Under the pieces are notes generated by a model. That model had not been told where the DNA came from and searched no databases. It was given only the letters and a program-made list of their open reading frames with translations. Positions 28,068 through 38,178 of a DNA stretch of 64,000 bases are shown piece by piece (position 1 is the stretch's first letter; the number at the start of each line of letters is the position of its first letter). The position numbers and the translations under genes were made by a program. Source of the stretch: Bacteroidota bacterium (GTDB taxonomy: Bacteria; Bacteroidota; Bacteroidia; Bacteroidales; VadinHA17); the NCBI GenBank assembly GCA_016718875.1, contig JADKBL010000020.1, positions 1-64,000 on the forward strand. The letters are read 5' to 3'.

Positions 28068-30236
28068 ATGAAACGTATATTTATTTTATTAAGTGTTGTA
28101 TTTACACTTATTTTTGCTCCGGTACTCAGAGCGGATGAGGGGATGTGGATCCCTATACTGATTGAGAAGTATAATATCAAGCTGATGAAGGAGAAAGGGT
28201 TTAAGCTCTCTGCCGAAGATATTTACAGTGTAAATAAGGCATGCATGAAGGATGCCATAGTCCATTTTGGAGGCGGATGTACAGGTGAACTGATATCATC
28301 TGAAGGTCTGCTCATAACAAACCATCATTGCGGTTACGGCCAGATACAGCGTCACTCATCCCTTGAACATGATTATCTTTCAAATGGTTTTTGGGCAATG
28401 TCTGCTAAAGAAGAATTGCCAAACCCCGGACTTACTGTCACATTTCTGAAACGGATGGAAGATGTTACAGATAAAGTTATGGAAGGCATAACTGATGACA
28501 TCAGTGCTTCCGAACGTGAAAGAAGAATTGAAGCAAAGATCTCTGCAATTACTAAAGAGGCTGTTTCCGGAACAGGTTATGTGGCAGTAGTAAGACCATT
28601 CTATATGGGCAAACAGTATTTTCTTTTTGTAAATGAGATATTCAGGGATGTGAGACTTGTCGGGGCTCCCCCCTCAGCAATCGGAAAGTTTGGTGGTGAG
28701 ACTGATAACTGGGTATGGCCGCGTCATACAGGTGATTTTTCACTTTTCAGGGTATATGCAGGAAAAGACAATAAACCGGCAGATTATTCTGAAAGCAATG
28801 TCCCTTATAAACCTGTTTACTTCTTCCCTGTTTCATTAAAGGGATTAAACGAAGGTGATTTCACAATGGTATTCGGATATCCCGGGACTACTTCAGAATA
28901 TGTTCCATCATTTCATATTGATATGGTAAAGAATTATCTGAATCCTAAGATGATAGAGATTAGAACCAGCAAAATTGAGATAATGGAGAAGGCAATGAAC
29001 AGTGATCCGCTTTTAAGAATACAATATTCGGCAAAGAAATCAGGGCTGGCCAACTCATGGAAAAAATGGATAGGAGAGAATCAGGGTCTTGAAAGGATGG
29101 GTACAATAGATAAGAAGAGAAAATATGAAGAGGGTTTAACACAATGGATCAATGCAGATAAAACAAGATCAGAAAAATACGGGGAAATTCTTCCCCGGTA
29201 TAAAGAGCTCTATTCAAAGCTAAGGGAGTACAATCTTGTAAGCAATTATACAAATGAAGTTTTTTTCAACTATGGTGCTGAGGCTATTGGATTTGCCAGG
29301 AATATAAAAACACTGGAAGACCTGATAAAAAGCAAGGAAGATACGGATAAGATAACCATGGCTAAGGTTAATCTGGCTGCATTTGCTTCAGGATTCTACA
29401 AAAACTATAACAAAGAGACTGATAAAAAGCTATTCGTTGCTGTTATGAACCTTTATAGTAATAGTATTGAGGAGAAATGGCAGGCACCGGCATTTATCAA
29501 ACTGAAAAACTCATGTAACGGCGATTTCGGAAAAATCGTTGATGAGCTGTACAGAAAGACAATTTTTGCTGATGAGGATAAATTCAAATCTTTTGTATCA
29601 GCTATGAATAATAGTTCTATCGCAAAATTGCAGAAGGACCCGTTCTATATTCTTGCCAAAGGGGTGTCGGATTTTCTTGCAGAAAATGTAAGGACTGAGT
29701 TAATTAGACTCAATAGTGATCTTCAAAAGCTTAATACCGATTATATGACTGTGCAGTTGGAATTTGCGAGTGATAGAATATTTTACCCCGATGCGAATTC
29801 AACGCTGCGTGTAGCCTATGGCAACATTAAAGGTTATTATTCAAAGGACGCCGTTTATTACACCTATTATACAACACTCAGGGGGATAATTGAAAAAGAT
29901 AATCCGGAGATATATGATTATGATGTACCTGCCAGGTTAAAAGAACTATACGGGAAAAGAGATTTTGGAAGGTATACCCAGGGCGGAGAGGTTCCGGTTT
30001 GCTTTATTGCAACAAATCATACTACAGGCGGAAATTCAGGCAGCCCTGTACTCAACGCTGAAGGGCACCTTATAGGGATCAACTTCGACAGGGCCTGGGA
30101 GGGCGTTGCGAGTGATATGGCTTTTAATCCTGATCAGAGTCGTAACATAAGTCTCGATATACGTTATGCCCTGTTCATCATTGATAAGTTTGCTGGTGCC
30201 GGGTATCTTCTGAATGAAATGAAGATTGTGGAATAA
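28068..30236 (+). CDS. S46 family dipeptidyl peptidase, DPP11-like (acidic P1)
   Basis: 722 residues from ATG 28068. A signal peptide spans 1-22 (ending VLRA), so it acts in the periplasm. S46 peptidases are chymotrypsin-fold enzymes: the His lies in ITNHHCGYG (86-87), the Asp in the ETDNWVWPRHTGDF region (about 215-228), and the nucleophile Ser657 in GGNSGSPVLN. The residue 18 after the Ser is Arg675 (NFDRAWE). By the published contrast, Arg here marks DPP11 (Asp/Glu at P1) and Gly marks DPP7. It would clip dipeptides for amino-acid fermentation. It lies 10 bp behind maf and is convergent with the DUF5916 gene. Confidence 0.9.
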   Translation: MKRIFILLSVVFTLIFAPVLRADEGMWIPILIEKYNIKLMKEKGFKLSAEDIYSVNKACMKDAIVHFGGGCTGELISSEGLLITNHHCGYGQIQRHSSLEHDYLSNGFWAMSAKEELPNPGLTVTFLKRMEDVTDKVMEGITDDISASERERRIEAKISAITKEAVSGTGYVAVVRPFYMGKQYFLFVNEIFRDVRLVGAPPSAIGKFGGETDNWVWPRHTGDFSLFRVYAGKDNKPADYSESNVPYKPVYFFPVSLKGLNEGDFTMVFGYPGTTSEYVPSFHIDMVKNYLNPKMIEIRTSKIEIMEKAMNSDPLLRIQYSAKKSGLANSWKKWIGENQGLERMGTIDKKRKYEEGLTQWINADKTRSEKYGEILPRYKELYSKLREYNLVSNYTNEVFFNYGAEAIGFARNIKTLEDLIKSKEDTDKITMAKVNLAAFASGFYKNYNKETDKKLFVAVMNLYSNSIEEKWQAPAFIKLKNSCNGDFGKIVDELYRKTIFADEDKFKSFVSAMNNSSIAKLQKDPFYILAKGVSDFLAENVRTELIRLNSDLQKLNTDYMTVQLEFASDRIFYPDANSTLRVAYGNIKGYYSKDAVYYTYYTTLRGIIEKDNPEIYDYDVPARLKELYGKRDFGRYTQGGEVPVCFIATNHTTGGNSGSPVLNAEGHLIGINFDRAWEGVASDMAFNPDQSRNISLDIRYALFIIDKFAGAGYLLNEMKIVE

Positions 30237-30248
30237 TCTTACTGTATT

Positions 30249-32399
30249 CTAGAACCTGATTGTATATTTTACCTTAGCCCTGGCCTCATAAGATTCAGCC
30301 TTGAAACGCTCAAGAGGATCGATAAGTGGCGAATTGAAGGTGAGGAAAAGCTCCTTTCCCGGTTTAATTATCCACTGAAATCGTGACTGCCAGCCAATTG
30401 TTTCATTAAGGTTTTCATACTGTGCGAAGTTAAACCATGTAAGGTTCGGGCTAAACATGAAATTGAGGTTAATACGGTAAATCTGAGCTACAAAACTGCC
30501 ATCAGGCAAATCAACCCATTTTCTGTCGGACTCCAGTCCTATATACAAGGGCACTGCTACCTTATATCCTGCCTGGATGAGCCAGTCGGTTCTTTTTCCT
30601 GAATAGAATCCTCCGGCAGCAGCTTTGGTGGAAAGCCAGAAGAGTCTTCGTTTGGCAGAGGTTAACTGAACACTGTGTCTCCAGAAATTATAATCATCAT
30701 TTGTAATGGTATAGTCCCCGAAGATTTTAAAATCATTTTTAAGAGATTCGTGCGTGTACTGAGATCCAAAGGTTATTTTATCGCCGCTAAGGAATATTAT
30801 ATCAGAATAGTTCAGGTCGATCTGGGCTGTTTCAAGTCCTCCGTTGCGAAGATCAGTTATAAAAATATATTTGATACCTGTTTTGACCTGCATAACGGAA
30901 GAGTTTTTTGGTCTGGGACCAAGACCAATCCCTCCGTAAAAATCACGTATATTTTTTCTTGGTACAAATCCAAGTCCTGCTGTATAATTCTCTCCTATCT
31001 GCAGGTATCCGATTCTGAAATTAAGAAAATCATTGGGGTAGCTAATTTCAGTACCGAATGAAACATCACGTCCGTCAAGGCTGTCAGTGAATGACTTCAT
31101 TCCATACAAATTGTATGTGATGTTCTTGTTCCCTGCAATTTCTGAACTGGCCAGCCTCAGATCAATTCCTGCCATAGTGTTATCACTTGCCGAAAGTGCA
31201 TTTCCGTTTGTACCGATGATACCTATTGATGATTGTTTTCCAAGGTCTTTAGATATTCTGGCTACTGAGTATCCCGGATTATCCCATTTATTGTCATCCT
31301 TCACATGAAGCATTCCGATATTCCATCCGTCAGCTTTACCCGTAAATTTGCCTCCGTATTTTATCTGGACTGGATTACCTTCAGTATCAAGTCCGATTCT
31401 CCTGGTAAAAAAAGGAATGTTAGCAGTGTTCTGCGGGTTTTCAGTATCACCGTTAATACCAAATGTGAAGTAGTTTGAACCGTCAAGGAAGAAGTCCCTT
31501 TTTTCAGGGAAGAATAGGTTAAAGCGAGTAAGGTTTATCTGTTTTTCATCTACCTCCGTCTGTGCAAAATCGGTATTAATTGTTACAGCTGCCTTAAGAG
31601 CAGGTGTTATATTATAAAAAATATCACCGCCACCATCGAGCACCGGTTTTCTGTCACCATCCTGTTTCTTGCTGAATCCTCCGGTGATATATGGAACAAT
31701 GTCGAGTCCGATACCCTGAGTTATGTCGGAAATTCCTGTAATTCGTCCGGCATCTGAAATCTGAAACCGGTGGGCATTGAGAGATGTCAATGGCCATGTG
31801 GAGATTTCAGAGCTCCTTTTTATGTACCTTATTATTTTAAGGCCCCAGGTATCGTTATCCTTTTTAAACCCCATTGTTTTAAAAGGAATGATAAGTTCCC
31901 CTTCCCATCCGTATTCAGTAATTTTTGCCCTGCCATCCCACAAACCGTCCCATGATTTGTTGAACTCTTTACCGTTTTCATTTACAAGTGCATCTCCTAT
32001 GCTTCCTCTAGGTCCGATCTGGAACCAGTAACCGCTTCTCCCGTCCATATATGTATCGAAAATCACCTGAATCCTGTCTTCCTCTCCAAGATCTCCATCC
32101 CTGCTCAGTTCCTTTGATGATATAGCTTTAGGATCATCGTAGCACCTTAAACCGACATAAATATTGTGATTGTCGTAGAGAAAATAGAATTCGGATTTCT
32201 TGGATGCAGCTTCACCTGAATTAGGCTCTCTCTGGTACAGGTCATCAATTACAGGAGCCTGTTTCCAGACTTCATCATTAATATATCCGTCTATAACAGG
32301 AGCTTTTTCTGTAAATACAGCTTTAATACCTGGTTGTGCGGAGAGTCTGGTTAGTGAAATTAGGACAACGAAGGGAAGAATAGAAAAAAAACGGCTCAT
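30249..32399 (-). CDS. DUF5916 outer-membrane protein with N-terminal CBM9-like domain
   Basis: About 716 residues from ATG 32397-32399; an upstream in-frame ATG at 32441 would add 14 residues before the signal peptide. After the signal sequence (ending RLSAQ), residues about 25-210 form a carbohydrate-binding-module-9-like beta-sandwich (APVIDGYINDEVWKQAPVIDDLYQREP). The rest is a beta-barrel-like DUF5916 domain ending in KYTIRF, with the terminal Phe of outer-membrane proteins. The function is unknown; glycan binding or export at the surface is inference. Convergent with the S46 gene, 12 bp between stops. Confidence 0.85.
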   Translation of the reverse strand: MSRFFSILPFVVLISLTRLSAQPGIKAVFTEKAPVIDGYINDEVWKQAPVIDDLYQREPNSGEAASKKSEFYFLYDNHNIYVGLRCYDDPKAISSKELSRDGDLGEEDRIQVIFDTYMDGRSGYWFQIGPRGSIGDALVNENGKEFNKSWDGLWDGRAKITEYGWEGELIIPFKTMGFKKDNDTWGLKIIRYIKRSSEISTWPLTSLNAHRFQISDAGRITGISDITQGIGLDIVPYITGGFSKKQDGDRKPVLDGGGDIFYNITPALKAAVTINTDFAQTEVDEKQINLTRFNLFFPEKRDFFLDGSNYFTFGINGDTENPQNTANIPFFTRRIGLDTEGNPVQIKYGGKFTGKADGWNIGMLHVKDDNKWDNPGYSVARISKDLGKQSSIGIIGTNGNALSASDNTMAGIDLRLASSEIAGNKNITYNLYGMKSFTDSLDGRDVSFGTEISYPNDFLNFRIGYLQIGENYTAGLGFVPRKNIRDFYGGIGLGPRPKNSSVMQVKTGIKYIFITDLRNGGLETAQIDLNYSDIIFLSGDKITFGSQYTHESLKNDFKIFGDYTITNDDYNFWRHSVQLTSAKRRLFWLSTKAAAGGFYSGKRTDWLIQAGYKVAVPLYIGLESDRKWVDLPDGSFVAQIYRINLNFMFSPNLTWFNFAQYENLNETIGWQSRFQWIIKPGKELFLTFNSPLIDPLERFKAESYEARAKVKYTIRF

Positions 32400-32455
32400 A
32401 AATAACAAATAAGCCTGCAAAGTATATATTTTCCCCTTCAAAAAGTTTTTTTAAT

Positions 32456-32977
32456 TCATAAAATATGTGAAAGGGATTCACTCCATTTTGATATTTCCAT
32501 TCTGTTTATGTGGTCACCCTCTTTCCAGATACCAGCTGCGACACTTATTCGGAATTTTATTTTGTCGCTCAGGGATGGTAATCTCCTGATCTCCAGTTTT
32601 CCGGCAAAATGGCCTTCACTTACGGGAGTCACAATCTGACGTACCGGGATCATAAAATCTGAAACAAACTGAAGATATTTTTCACTCTTTTTCATTGCCA
32701 TTGTCATACAGACAAGATATGCTGCAAAAGGTCGTGTCAAAAGCTGATCTCTGAACAATTCAAGGAAATCAAAGGCTTCAGGAAGCCACTTTCCGGAATG
32801 AATTGCACTTCCTGCTATAACTGCATCGAATGAAGATATATCTTTCACTTCCTGCATAGGCATTAAAGAGGTTCTGAATCCCCGTGATTCAAGATCTGAT
32901 GAGATCAGCCCGGCAATAGTCTCAGCTGAACCTGTATATGTGGCATAAGTAATAAGAATCTTTTTAGACATTTCCAT
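32456..32977 (-). CDS. Flavodoxin-domain protein (HemG-like)
   Basis: 173 residues from ATG 32977 (or 171 from ATG 32971). The FMN phosphate loop is TYATYTGSAETIAGLI (about 9-24) and the second loop AGSAIHSGKWLPEAFDFL (about 55-72). This matches the flavodoxin fold of menaquinone-dependent protoporphyrinogen oxidase HemG, but no other haem gene is nearby, so the electron acceptor role is open. It stands alone between the DUF5916 gene and the hybrid kinase. The 202-bp gap upstream (32978-33179) shows nothing I can name. Confidence 0.8.
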   Translation of the reverse strand: MEMSKKILITYATYTGSAETIAGLISSDLESRGFRTSLMPMQEVKDISSFDAVIAGSAIHSGKWLPEAFDFLELFRDQLLTRPFAAYLVCMTMAMKKSEKYLQFVSDFMIPVRQIVTPVSEGHFAGKLEIRRLPSLSDKIKFRISVAAGIWKEGDHINRMEISKWSESLSHIL

Positions 32978-33179
32978 TGAATTTCAGGTTAATACAATCT
33001 TGATTTCGATTTTTCAGTTTAAATTCCGGTTTATTCTTCGAGTAAATAACATATAATACCCGGTAAAAGTTCTGGGGCATCTGAAATATTCCCTTCTATG
33101 TATTAAATTATTGTATTCAAATAACTTTACTGGAGAGCAGAGGCAATTAATTATCCCCAATGGAAATCTAAGGAGAGGT

Positions 33180-35326
33180 TTATTTTTGAATAGTTTCCGC
33201 AAATACATTAAACAGCTCTGTATAAAGATCAGTTTTTGTTATCGGTTTTGAAATATACCCGTCACAGCCTGACTGGAGACATTTTTCTCTTTCAGAAGAC
33301 ATAGCATACGCTGTCTGGGCAATTATTTTCGTCTTGATTCCCAATCTTTTCAATTCATCAAGGCACTGGTATCCCGACATCACCGGCATATTAATGTCAA
33401 GAAGGATCAGGTCGGGTACTTTATGGTCAACAAGCCTCATTAGGACGCTGCCGTTTTCAGCATGCAAAACATTTGCATTAAGATTTTTGAGAAGCAGGCG
33501 CAGATAATAGAAGGAGTTATAGTCATCCTCTGCTATAATTACAGTTTTTCCATGGAGATCAGGAACTCCAGAAGCTGTTTTCATTTCGGAAAGAGGCTTG
33601 TTTTCAGATATTACCAGTGGTATTTTAAAGTAGAACGTAGTTCCCTGTTTTATAATTGAAGCGAACCATATTTTGCCATTGAGAAGATCGATAATTCCTT
33701 TTGTGATACTTAGTCCCAGACCTGCTCCTTCATGAAACTTGTTCTCGTCTGCCTGCCTGAAGCGTTCAAATATTATTTCATGAAGTTCATCAGGAATACC
33801 TATGCCTGTATCTTTTACCCAGGCCTCTATCATGTCCGTACCATTTTCATCAACAATCCTGAACCCTGTTTCAATTTCTCCTTTTTCAGTATATTTAATG
33901 GAATTACTTATAAGGTTATCAAGTACCTGCTGAATACGGTACCTGTCGCTTATAATTTTTGTGTGTTTAAGTCTCTCATCAATCCTGATAGTCAGATTTA
34001 TTTCACTCTTGGCCTTGAGCAATTCACTGTTTCTGAATGAATCCAGACTGATTCTGAATATGTCACTAAGATTGAATTCAGACAATGTGATTGATAACTG
34101 TTTTGCTTCTATTTTAGAGATATCAATAATATCATTGATAATATTCAGCAATCGGTCTCCTGAGCTTTGAATTATATTGATAAACTGATGTTTTTCCGCT
34201 TCGGATACTCCGTCGTTTCCCAAAAGAGCAGAGAATCCCATTATTGCGTTCATAGGTGTTCTGATTTCATGGCTCATATTCGACAGAAAGATTGACTTAA
34301 GCTTGTCACTCTCCTCTGCTTTTGATTTTGCCCTTATCAGTTCCGTTTCAGCTCTTTTTCTGCTTGTTACGTCCTGCCCGATAGTTGCAACACTCGAAAT
34401 ATAATTTGAGTTGTCCCTTAAAACTGTAGCGTTCCATTCAATGCTGAGAACTGATCCGTCATATTTTCTGAATTCAGTTTCATAATTGTAGAAACCTGTT
34501 TTCCCTCTTAGTATATATTCATATGCATCCTTGACAGCTTTCACCGAATCAGAAGGGATGAGATAATCAAAAGCATTTTTTCCGACGAGCTCTTTCAGAA
34601 TAAAACCTGAAGTTTCAAGTACTTTGGAGTTGCAGAAAATTACATTGCCATCCCTGTCAAGTATCGGGAGTAATAATTGAAATTGGTTAGCAGATCGATG
34701 AATCTTCTTTCAGATTCAAGAAGTCTGAGGGATATATTTTTATTTTCCTGGTTGTTCATTTGCCTTACCATCAGAATTCCCAGCAGAACAGTGCCTGCCG
34801 GATAGATAGTAAGTAACGGAACTGTAATATTCCTTATGGTCGGGATAATTGAGTCACTGGGAAGCAGAAGGGTACAGCCGAGCATGATGAAGTGAACTGC
34901 TAATCCCAGAAATGTAAGTTCAATAATGTAATTTTTGTTCCTCCAGCCGGGTCGAAGTGTCCTCCACAAATAGCCTGTAGCCGCAGCTGTTAATATTACG
35001 GCTATTCCCATCCAGACTCCCGGGCCTCCAAGCAAAAACCTGAAGATAGCCATAATTGTGGCTGCGATAATTGTTGGAATCAACCCAAAGAAAAGCCCCG
35101 ATAATGATAAAAGAACTGATCTCGTATCAAAAACCAGTCCCGGAAGCTGTTTCCAGGGAGTGAGCATGAGTATTATTCCGACTGAACCGATTATTAAGCC
35201 GGCAAGAAATTTTCCAGGAAGACTCTTTGTTTTGTGTTTTGGCAACCATGAATAGTCATACAGCATACTGAATGCCAGCAAAATAGCTGTATTGCAAATC
35301 AAGCCTAAAACAATACTTTTATCCAT
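33180..35326 (-). CDS. Hybrid sensor histidine kinase with LytS-type membrane domain, PAS, HisKA, HATPase and receiver (one-base frame break)
   Basis: About 715 residues when repaired. The first part (35326-34640) has 5-6 transmembrane helices with the 5TMR-LYT pattern (GLIIGSVGIILMLTPW, FFGLIPTIIAATIMAIFRFLLGG), then begins a PAS domain and ends falsely in YYSRYLTGMAM. The PAS continues in the next frame as LLLPILDRDGNVIFCN. One T missing from a TTTT run (plus-strand A-run near 34680-34682) joins them. Then come HisKA with the phospho-acceptor His in FLSNMSHEIRTPMNAI, HATPase boxes DTGIGIPDE and GAGLGLSIT, and a C-terminal receiver with Asp in LILLDINMP. No response regulator gene is adjacent. 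Confidence 0.88.
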
Positions 35327-35373
35327 CTGAAAAACTACACAAAGTTATTGCAAACCTCTTTGGAAGATGCAAG

Positions 35374-35793
35374 TTAATTAAAATGAAGGAATTTCATTGT
35401 TTTTTTGACTTGTTTTTTTAGTTGTTTCCTGAGTTCCCCTTTTGACCTGTTCTCAATTACTCTGAATTCGATAATTTGTGAGATGAGTTTAAGGGGCAAG
35501 GGCTTATTATTTGGAAACTGAATAGAGCCCTTTGCAGTTTTATAATCTGACAGATCTTCCCTGAATGCCTCTATGGCAGAGGTGAACGGATAAAAGCCAA
35601 TATGTTTGGTGTGGGCTGCAAAATAGAGAAGCATTCCATCGAGGATAAATGCAGGCATTCCATAACTTATCTTTTCTGATGCATCCGGAGCCAGCTTTTT
35701 AACAAGTGATCTGATTTTCTGAAGCCTGCCACGAATATCAGCAGGGTAGCTCAGAATGTACTGTTCAAAATTTTCAGGGGCATTTGTTTTCAT
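35374..35793 (-). CDS. DUF1801 family protein (YdhG-like)
   Basis: About 139 residues from ATG 35793; an in-frame ATG at 35820 adds nine residues less like the family. The DUF1801 pattern is visible: YILSYPADIRGRLQKIRSLVKKLAPDASEKISYGMPAF (about 12-49), HIGFYPFTSAIEAF, and a basic Lys-rich C-terminal tail (residues about 117-139). Family members include an iron-chaperone-like protein and many of unknown role. Single gene, 47 bp from the hybrid kinase start. Confidence 0.8.
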   Translation of the reverse strand: MKTNAPENFEQYILSYPADIRGRLQKIRSLVKKLAPDASEKISYGMPAFILDGMLLYFAAHTKHIGFYPFTSAIEAFREDLSDYKTAKGSIQFPNNKPLPLKLISQIIEFRVIENRSKGELRKQLKKQVKKTMKFLHFN

Positions 35794-35943
35794 GACAGAA
35801 ATGTTTTTTAAATATAACACTGTTATCCTAATGTTGTTCTGTCAGTTAATCCTGTTTTGTGAAAAATGACTTTGCAGACACTGAGCTGTCTTTTATGAAC
35901 CCTGATTGGGTATTCTTTTTTCTGATCATGGATCTGAAAAAAC

Positions 35944-36378
35944 TCAGACTGAAATATTATAATTTGGGATCACTTCCACATTTCCTTTCAGCATAGCCCA
36001 TACGGGGCAATAAGTCTCTTCAGAAAGTTTTATCACTTTATCGAGATCAGCTGCTGTAATATCAGCAGATTTGATGTTTATGGTCAGATAGATAACCTTA
36101 AAGCATGTTGGATGTTCCTCCCTGCGTACCCCTTTGCTTATTATCTCAAAACCATTAATCGTCTTTTTCATTTTTCGAAGAAAAGTCAATACTGAACTAC
36201 CGATGCAGGACGATAGGCTCAGCAGGAGAAGCTCAAGAGAAGTGTAACCCAGATTGTCACCCAGTGGTGGCAGGTAATCAATAGATATTGAATCATTTGT
36301 GCCAGAATTGCCAATAAAATGCAGATGGTCATTAATGAGGCATATTGAAGCAGACAGCTCCTTAGTTTTATCAGTCAT
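35944..36378 (-). CDS. OsmC/Ohr family peroxiredoxin-like protein
   Basis: A 144-residue OsmC-fold protein. The two redox Cys of the family are present: Cys58 in LSSCIGSSVLTFL and Cys123 in EETYCPVWAML. These reduce organic or lipid hydroperoxides in the cytoplasm with lipoyl or thiol donors. The sequence is closer to OsmC-like YhfA than to classical Ohr. It precedes or follows the membrane protein at 36405 by 26 bp and is probably co-transcribed with it. Confidence 0.88.
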   Translation of the reverse strand: MTDKTKELSASICLINDHLHFIGNSGTNDSISIDYLPPLGDNLGYTSLELLLLSLSSCIGSSVLTFLRKMKKTINGFEIISKGVRREEHPTCFKVIYLTINIKSADITAADLDKVIKLSEETYCPVWAMLKGNVEVIPNYNISV

Positions 36379-36404
36379 TTTTTTTGTTATGTATTATTTA
36401 ATAT

Positions 36405-36809
36405 TCAGTTTTTCATTCTTTTTTTGAAGAAATATATACCCGAAAGTATAAGCAGAATTCCAATCGAAAGAAGGGGCACATGCATTGGAGCATAAAAAGT
36501 CCTTATCATCATCAGCTGAATCAAGAGCCAGCCTGTCAAAAGAATGCCCTGTGCAGCCACAAAAAGGTAGAATCTGTTATACTTAAGTATAATGGTACCG
36601 ACAGTTATGAAACTGAATACACCGTTAACTATCAGAAGAATTATACCTGGTATCAGATAATTATTAAAAGGTGTTTTCTCGAGAAAATGTTGTGATAACC
36701 GGATCCTGGCGCCTGTTGGATCCATTATTAATCCTGAACCACCATAAAATGCTCCAATGCCATTAAAAAGGAGCATGCACAATGTGGCAGCTTTGATCAA
36801 CTTATTCAT
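36405..36809 (-). CDS. Small four-helix membrane protein of unknown function
   Basis: 134 residues that I do not recognise by name. Four hydrophobic segments are seen at about 5-22, 48-70, 75-95 and 105-125, with a short KKRMKN cytoplasmic tail. It lies upstream of and co-directional with the OsmC-like gene, so it may be linked to stress response, but this is inference. Upstream, 36810-37055 is a 246-bp divergent gap shared with pdxB in which I see no clear promoter pair. Confidence 0.7.
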   Translation of the reverse strand: MNKLIKAATLCMLLFNGIGAFYGGSGLIMDPTGARIRLSQHFLEKTPFNNYLIPGIILLIVNGVFSFITVGTIILKYNRFYLFVAAQGILLTGWLLIQLMMIRTFYAPMHVPLLSIGILLILSGIYFFKKRMKN

Positions 36810-37055
36810 AGGTATGCTAAGTTTAATTTCTAATTATATGGTTTGTTATTTTCAGTGTAAAAGACTGAATGATATCACAGATGTTGCATAAATAGCAATG
36901 TCGAAATAATATAAATACATTTATAGCTGGTACCTGTACGCAATTTATAAGTTTTTTTGATCTGGTTTATTCATCAGTAAATAGTCATATTTTTTAATCT
37001 TTCTCTTTTAGTCCCATTTTACAATAAATTTCTAATTTCACAGGAAATACTTCTG

Positions 37056-38177
37056 ATGAAGATTGTTGCTGATGATAAGATCCCTTTCCTGAAAGGTGTT
37101 CTTGAACCTTATGAGATGGTTTACCTACCCGGCAGTCGCATATCAAGCTTTGATCTGATTGATTCAGATGCCCTGCTTGTTAGGACAAGGACGAAATGCA
37201 ATGAATACCTTTTGAAAGGTACCGGTGTTAAATTTATTGGTACCGCAACTATCGGTTTTGATCACATTGATACTGCTTATTGTGAAAATAGCAATATAAA
37301 ATGGACTAATGCTCCGGGTTGTAATTCAGGATCAGTAAAGCAATACATAACATCTGCCCTTCTGAAACTCTCGCTTGAACATAAATTTAAACTGAATGAA
37401 AAGACCATAGGAATCATCGGTGTCGGAAATGTTGGTACAAAGGTTGACAAAGTAGCAAGAGCTCTAGGAATGAATGTTTTGCTTAATGATCCGCCGAGGG
37501 AAAGAAGGGAAGGGAGTTCCGGTTTTGTAACATTTGATACAATTTTGCAGGAAGCAGATATTATTACCATTCATGTTCCGCTAAATAAAACAGGAGAGGA
37601 TAAGACATACCATCTCTTCAGCGAGGAAGTTTTTTCCAGGACATTTAAACAACCCTGGCTCATTAATTCTTCAAGAGGAGAGGTGGTTGATACGTCGGCC
37701 CTGAAGAAAGCTCTGAATTCAGATCTTATTAAAGGAGCAATACTTGATGTTTGGGAAAATGAGCCTGAAATTGACCCTGAACTTTTATCTTTGGTATTCT
37801 TAGCCACACCTCATATTGCAGGTTATTCCACCGATGGTAAGGCAAATGGGACATCAATGATTGTCAATGCATTATGTAATCATTTTGGTCTGTCTTTGAA
37901 TAAGTGGTATCCTGCGGAAGTACCACAACCTACTGTTACTCTCATTGAAATTTCAGGGTTTGGTAAAAGTGAGGAGGATATTATAAGAGAAGCAGTTATG
38001 CATACTTATGATATCTGTGTTGATGACAGGAATATAAGGGATTCATTATCTTCATTTGAAAAACAGAGAGGTGATTACAGGCTAAGAAGAGAATTTCAGG
38101 CTTATAGAGTAAGGCTGGAAGGTAGTTCTGATAATGTGAAAAAAGTTCTTGCGGAGTTAGGATTTAAATTAAAATAA
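37056..38177 (+). CDS. pdxB: Erythronate-4-phosphate dehydrogenase
   Basis: A 373-residue D-isomer-specific 2-hydroxyacid dehydrogenase with the PdxB layout. Seen: an opening MKIVADDKIPFLKGVLEP, GTATIGFDHID (about 67-77), NAD-binding GIIGVGNVGTKV (about 119-130), catalytic Arg in NSSRGEVVD, Glu in WENEPEID, and His in TPHIAGYSTDGKANG, then a C-terminal dimerisation domain. It oxidises 4-phosphoerythronate in de novo pyridoxal phosphate synthesis. The isomerase gene follows after 1 bp. Confidence 0.93.
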   Translation: MKIVADDKIPFLKGVLEPYEMVYLPGSRISSFDLIDSDALLVRTRTKCNEYLLKGTGVKFIGTATIGFDHIDTAYCENSNIKWTNAPGCNSGSVKQYITSALLKLSLEHKFKLNEKTIGIIGVGNVGTKVDKVARALGMNVLLNDPPRERREGSSGFVTFDTILQEADIITIHVPLNKTGEDKTYHLFSEEVFSRTFKQPWLINSSRGEVVDTSALKKALNSDLIKGAILDVWENEPEIDPELLSLVFLATPHIAGYSTDGKANGTSMIVNALCNHFGLSLNKWYPAEVPQPTVTLIEISGFGKSEEDIIREAVMHTYDICVDDRNIRDSLSSFEKQRGDYRLRREFQAYRVRLEGSSDNVKKVLAELGFKLK

Positions 38178-38178
38178 T

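Noticed and set aside
33014..33208. Small ORF of 64 residues on the minus strand
   Set aside because: It overlaps the 3' end of the hybrid kinase gene, has no recognisable start signal and no family-like sequence.
36810..37055. Riboswitch upstream of pdxB
   Set aside because: I found no strong hairpin set or known motif in the gap.
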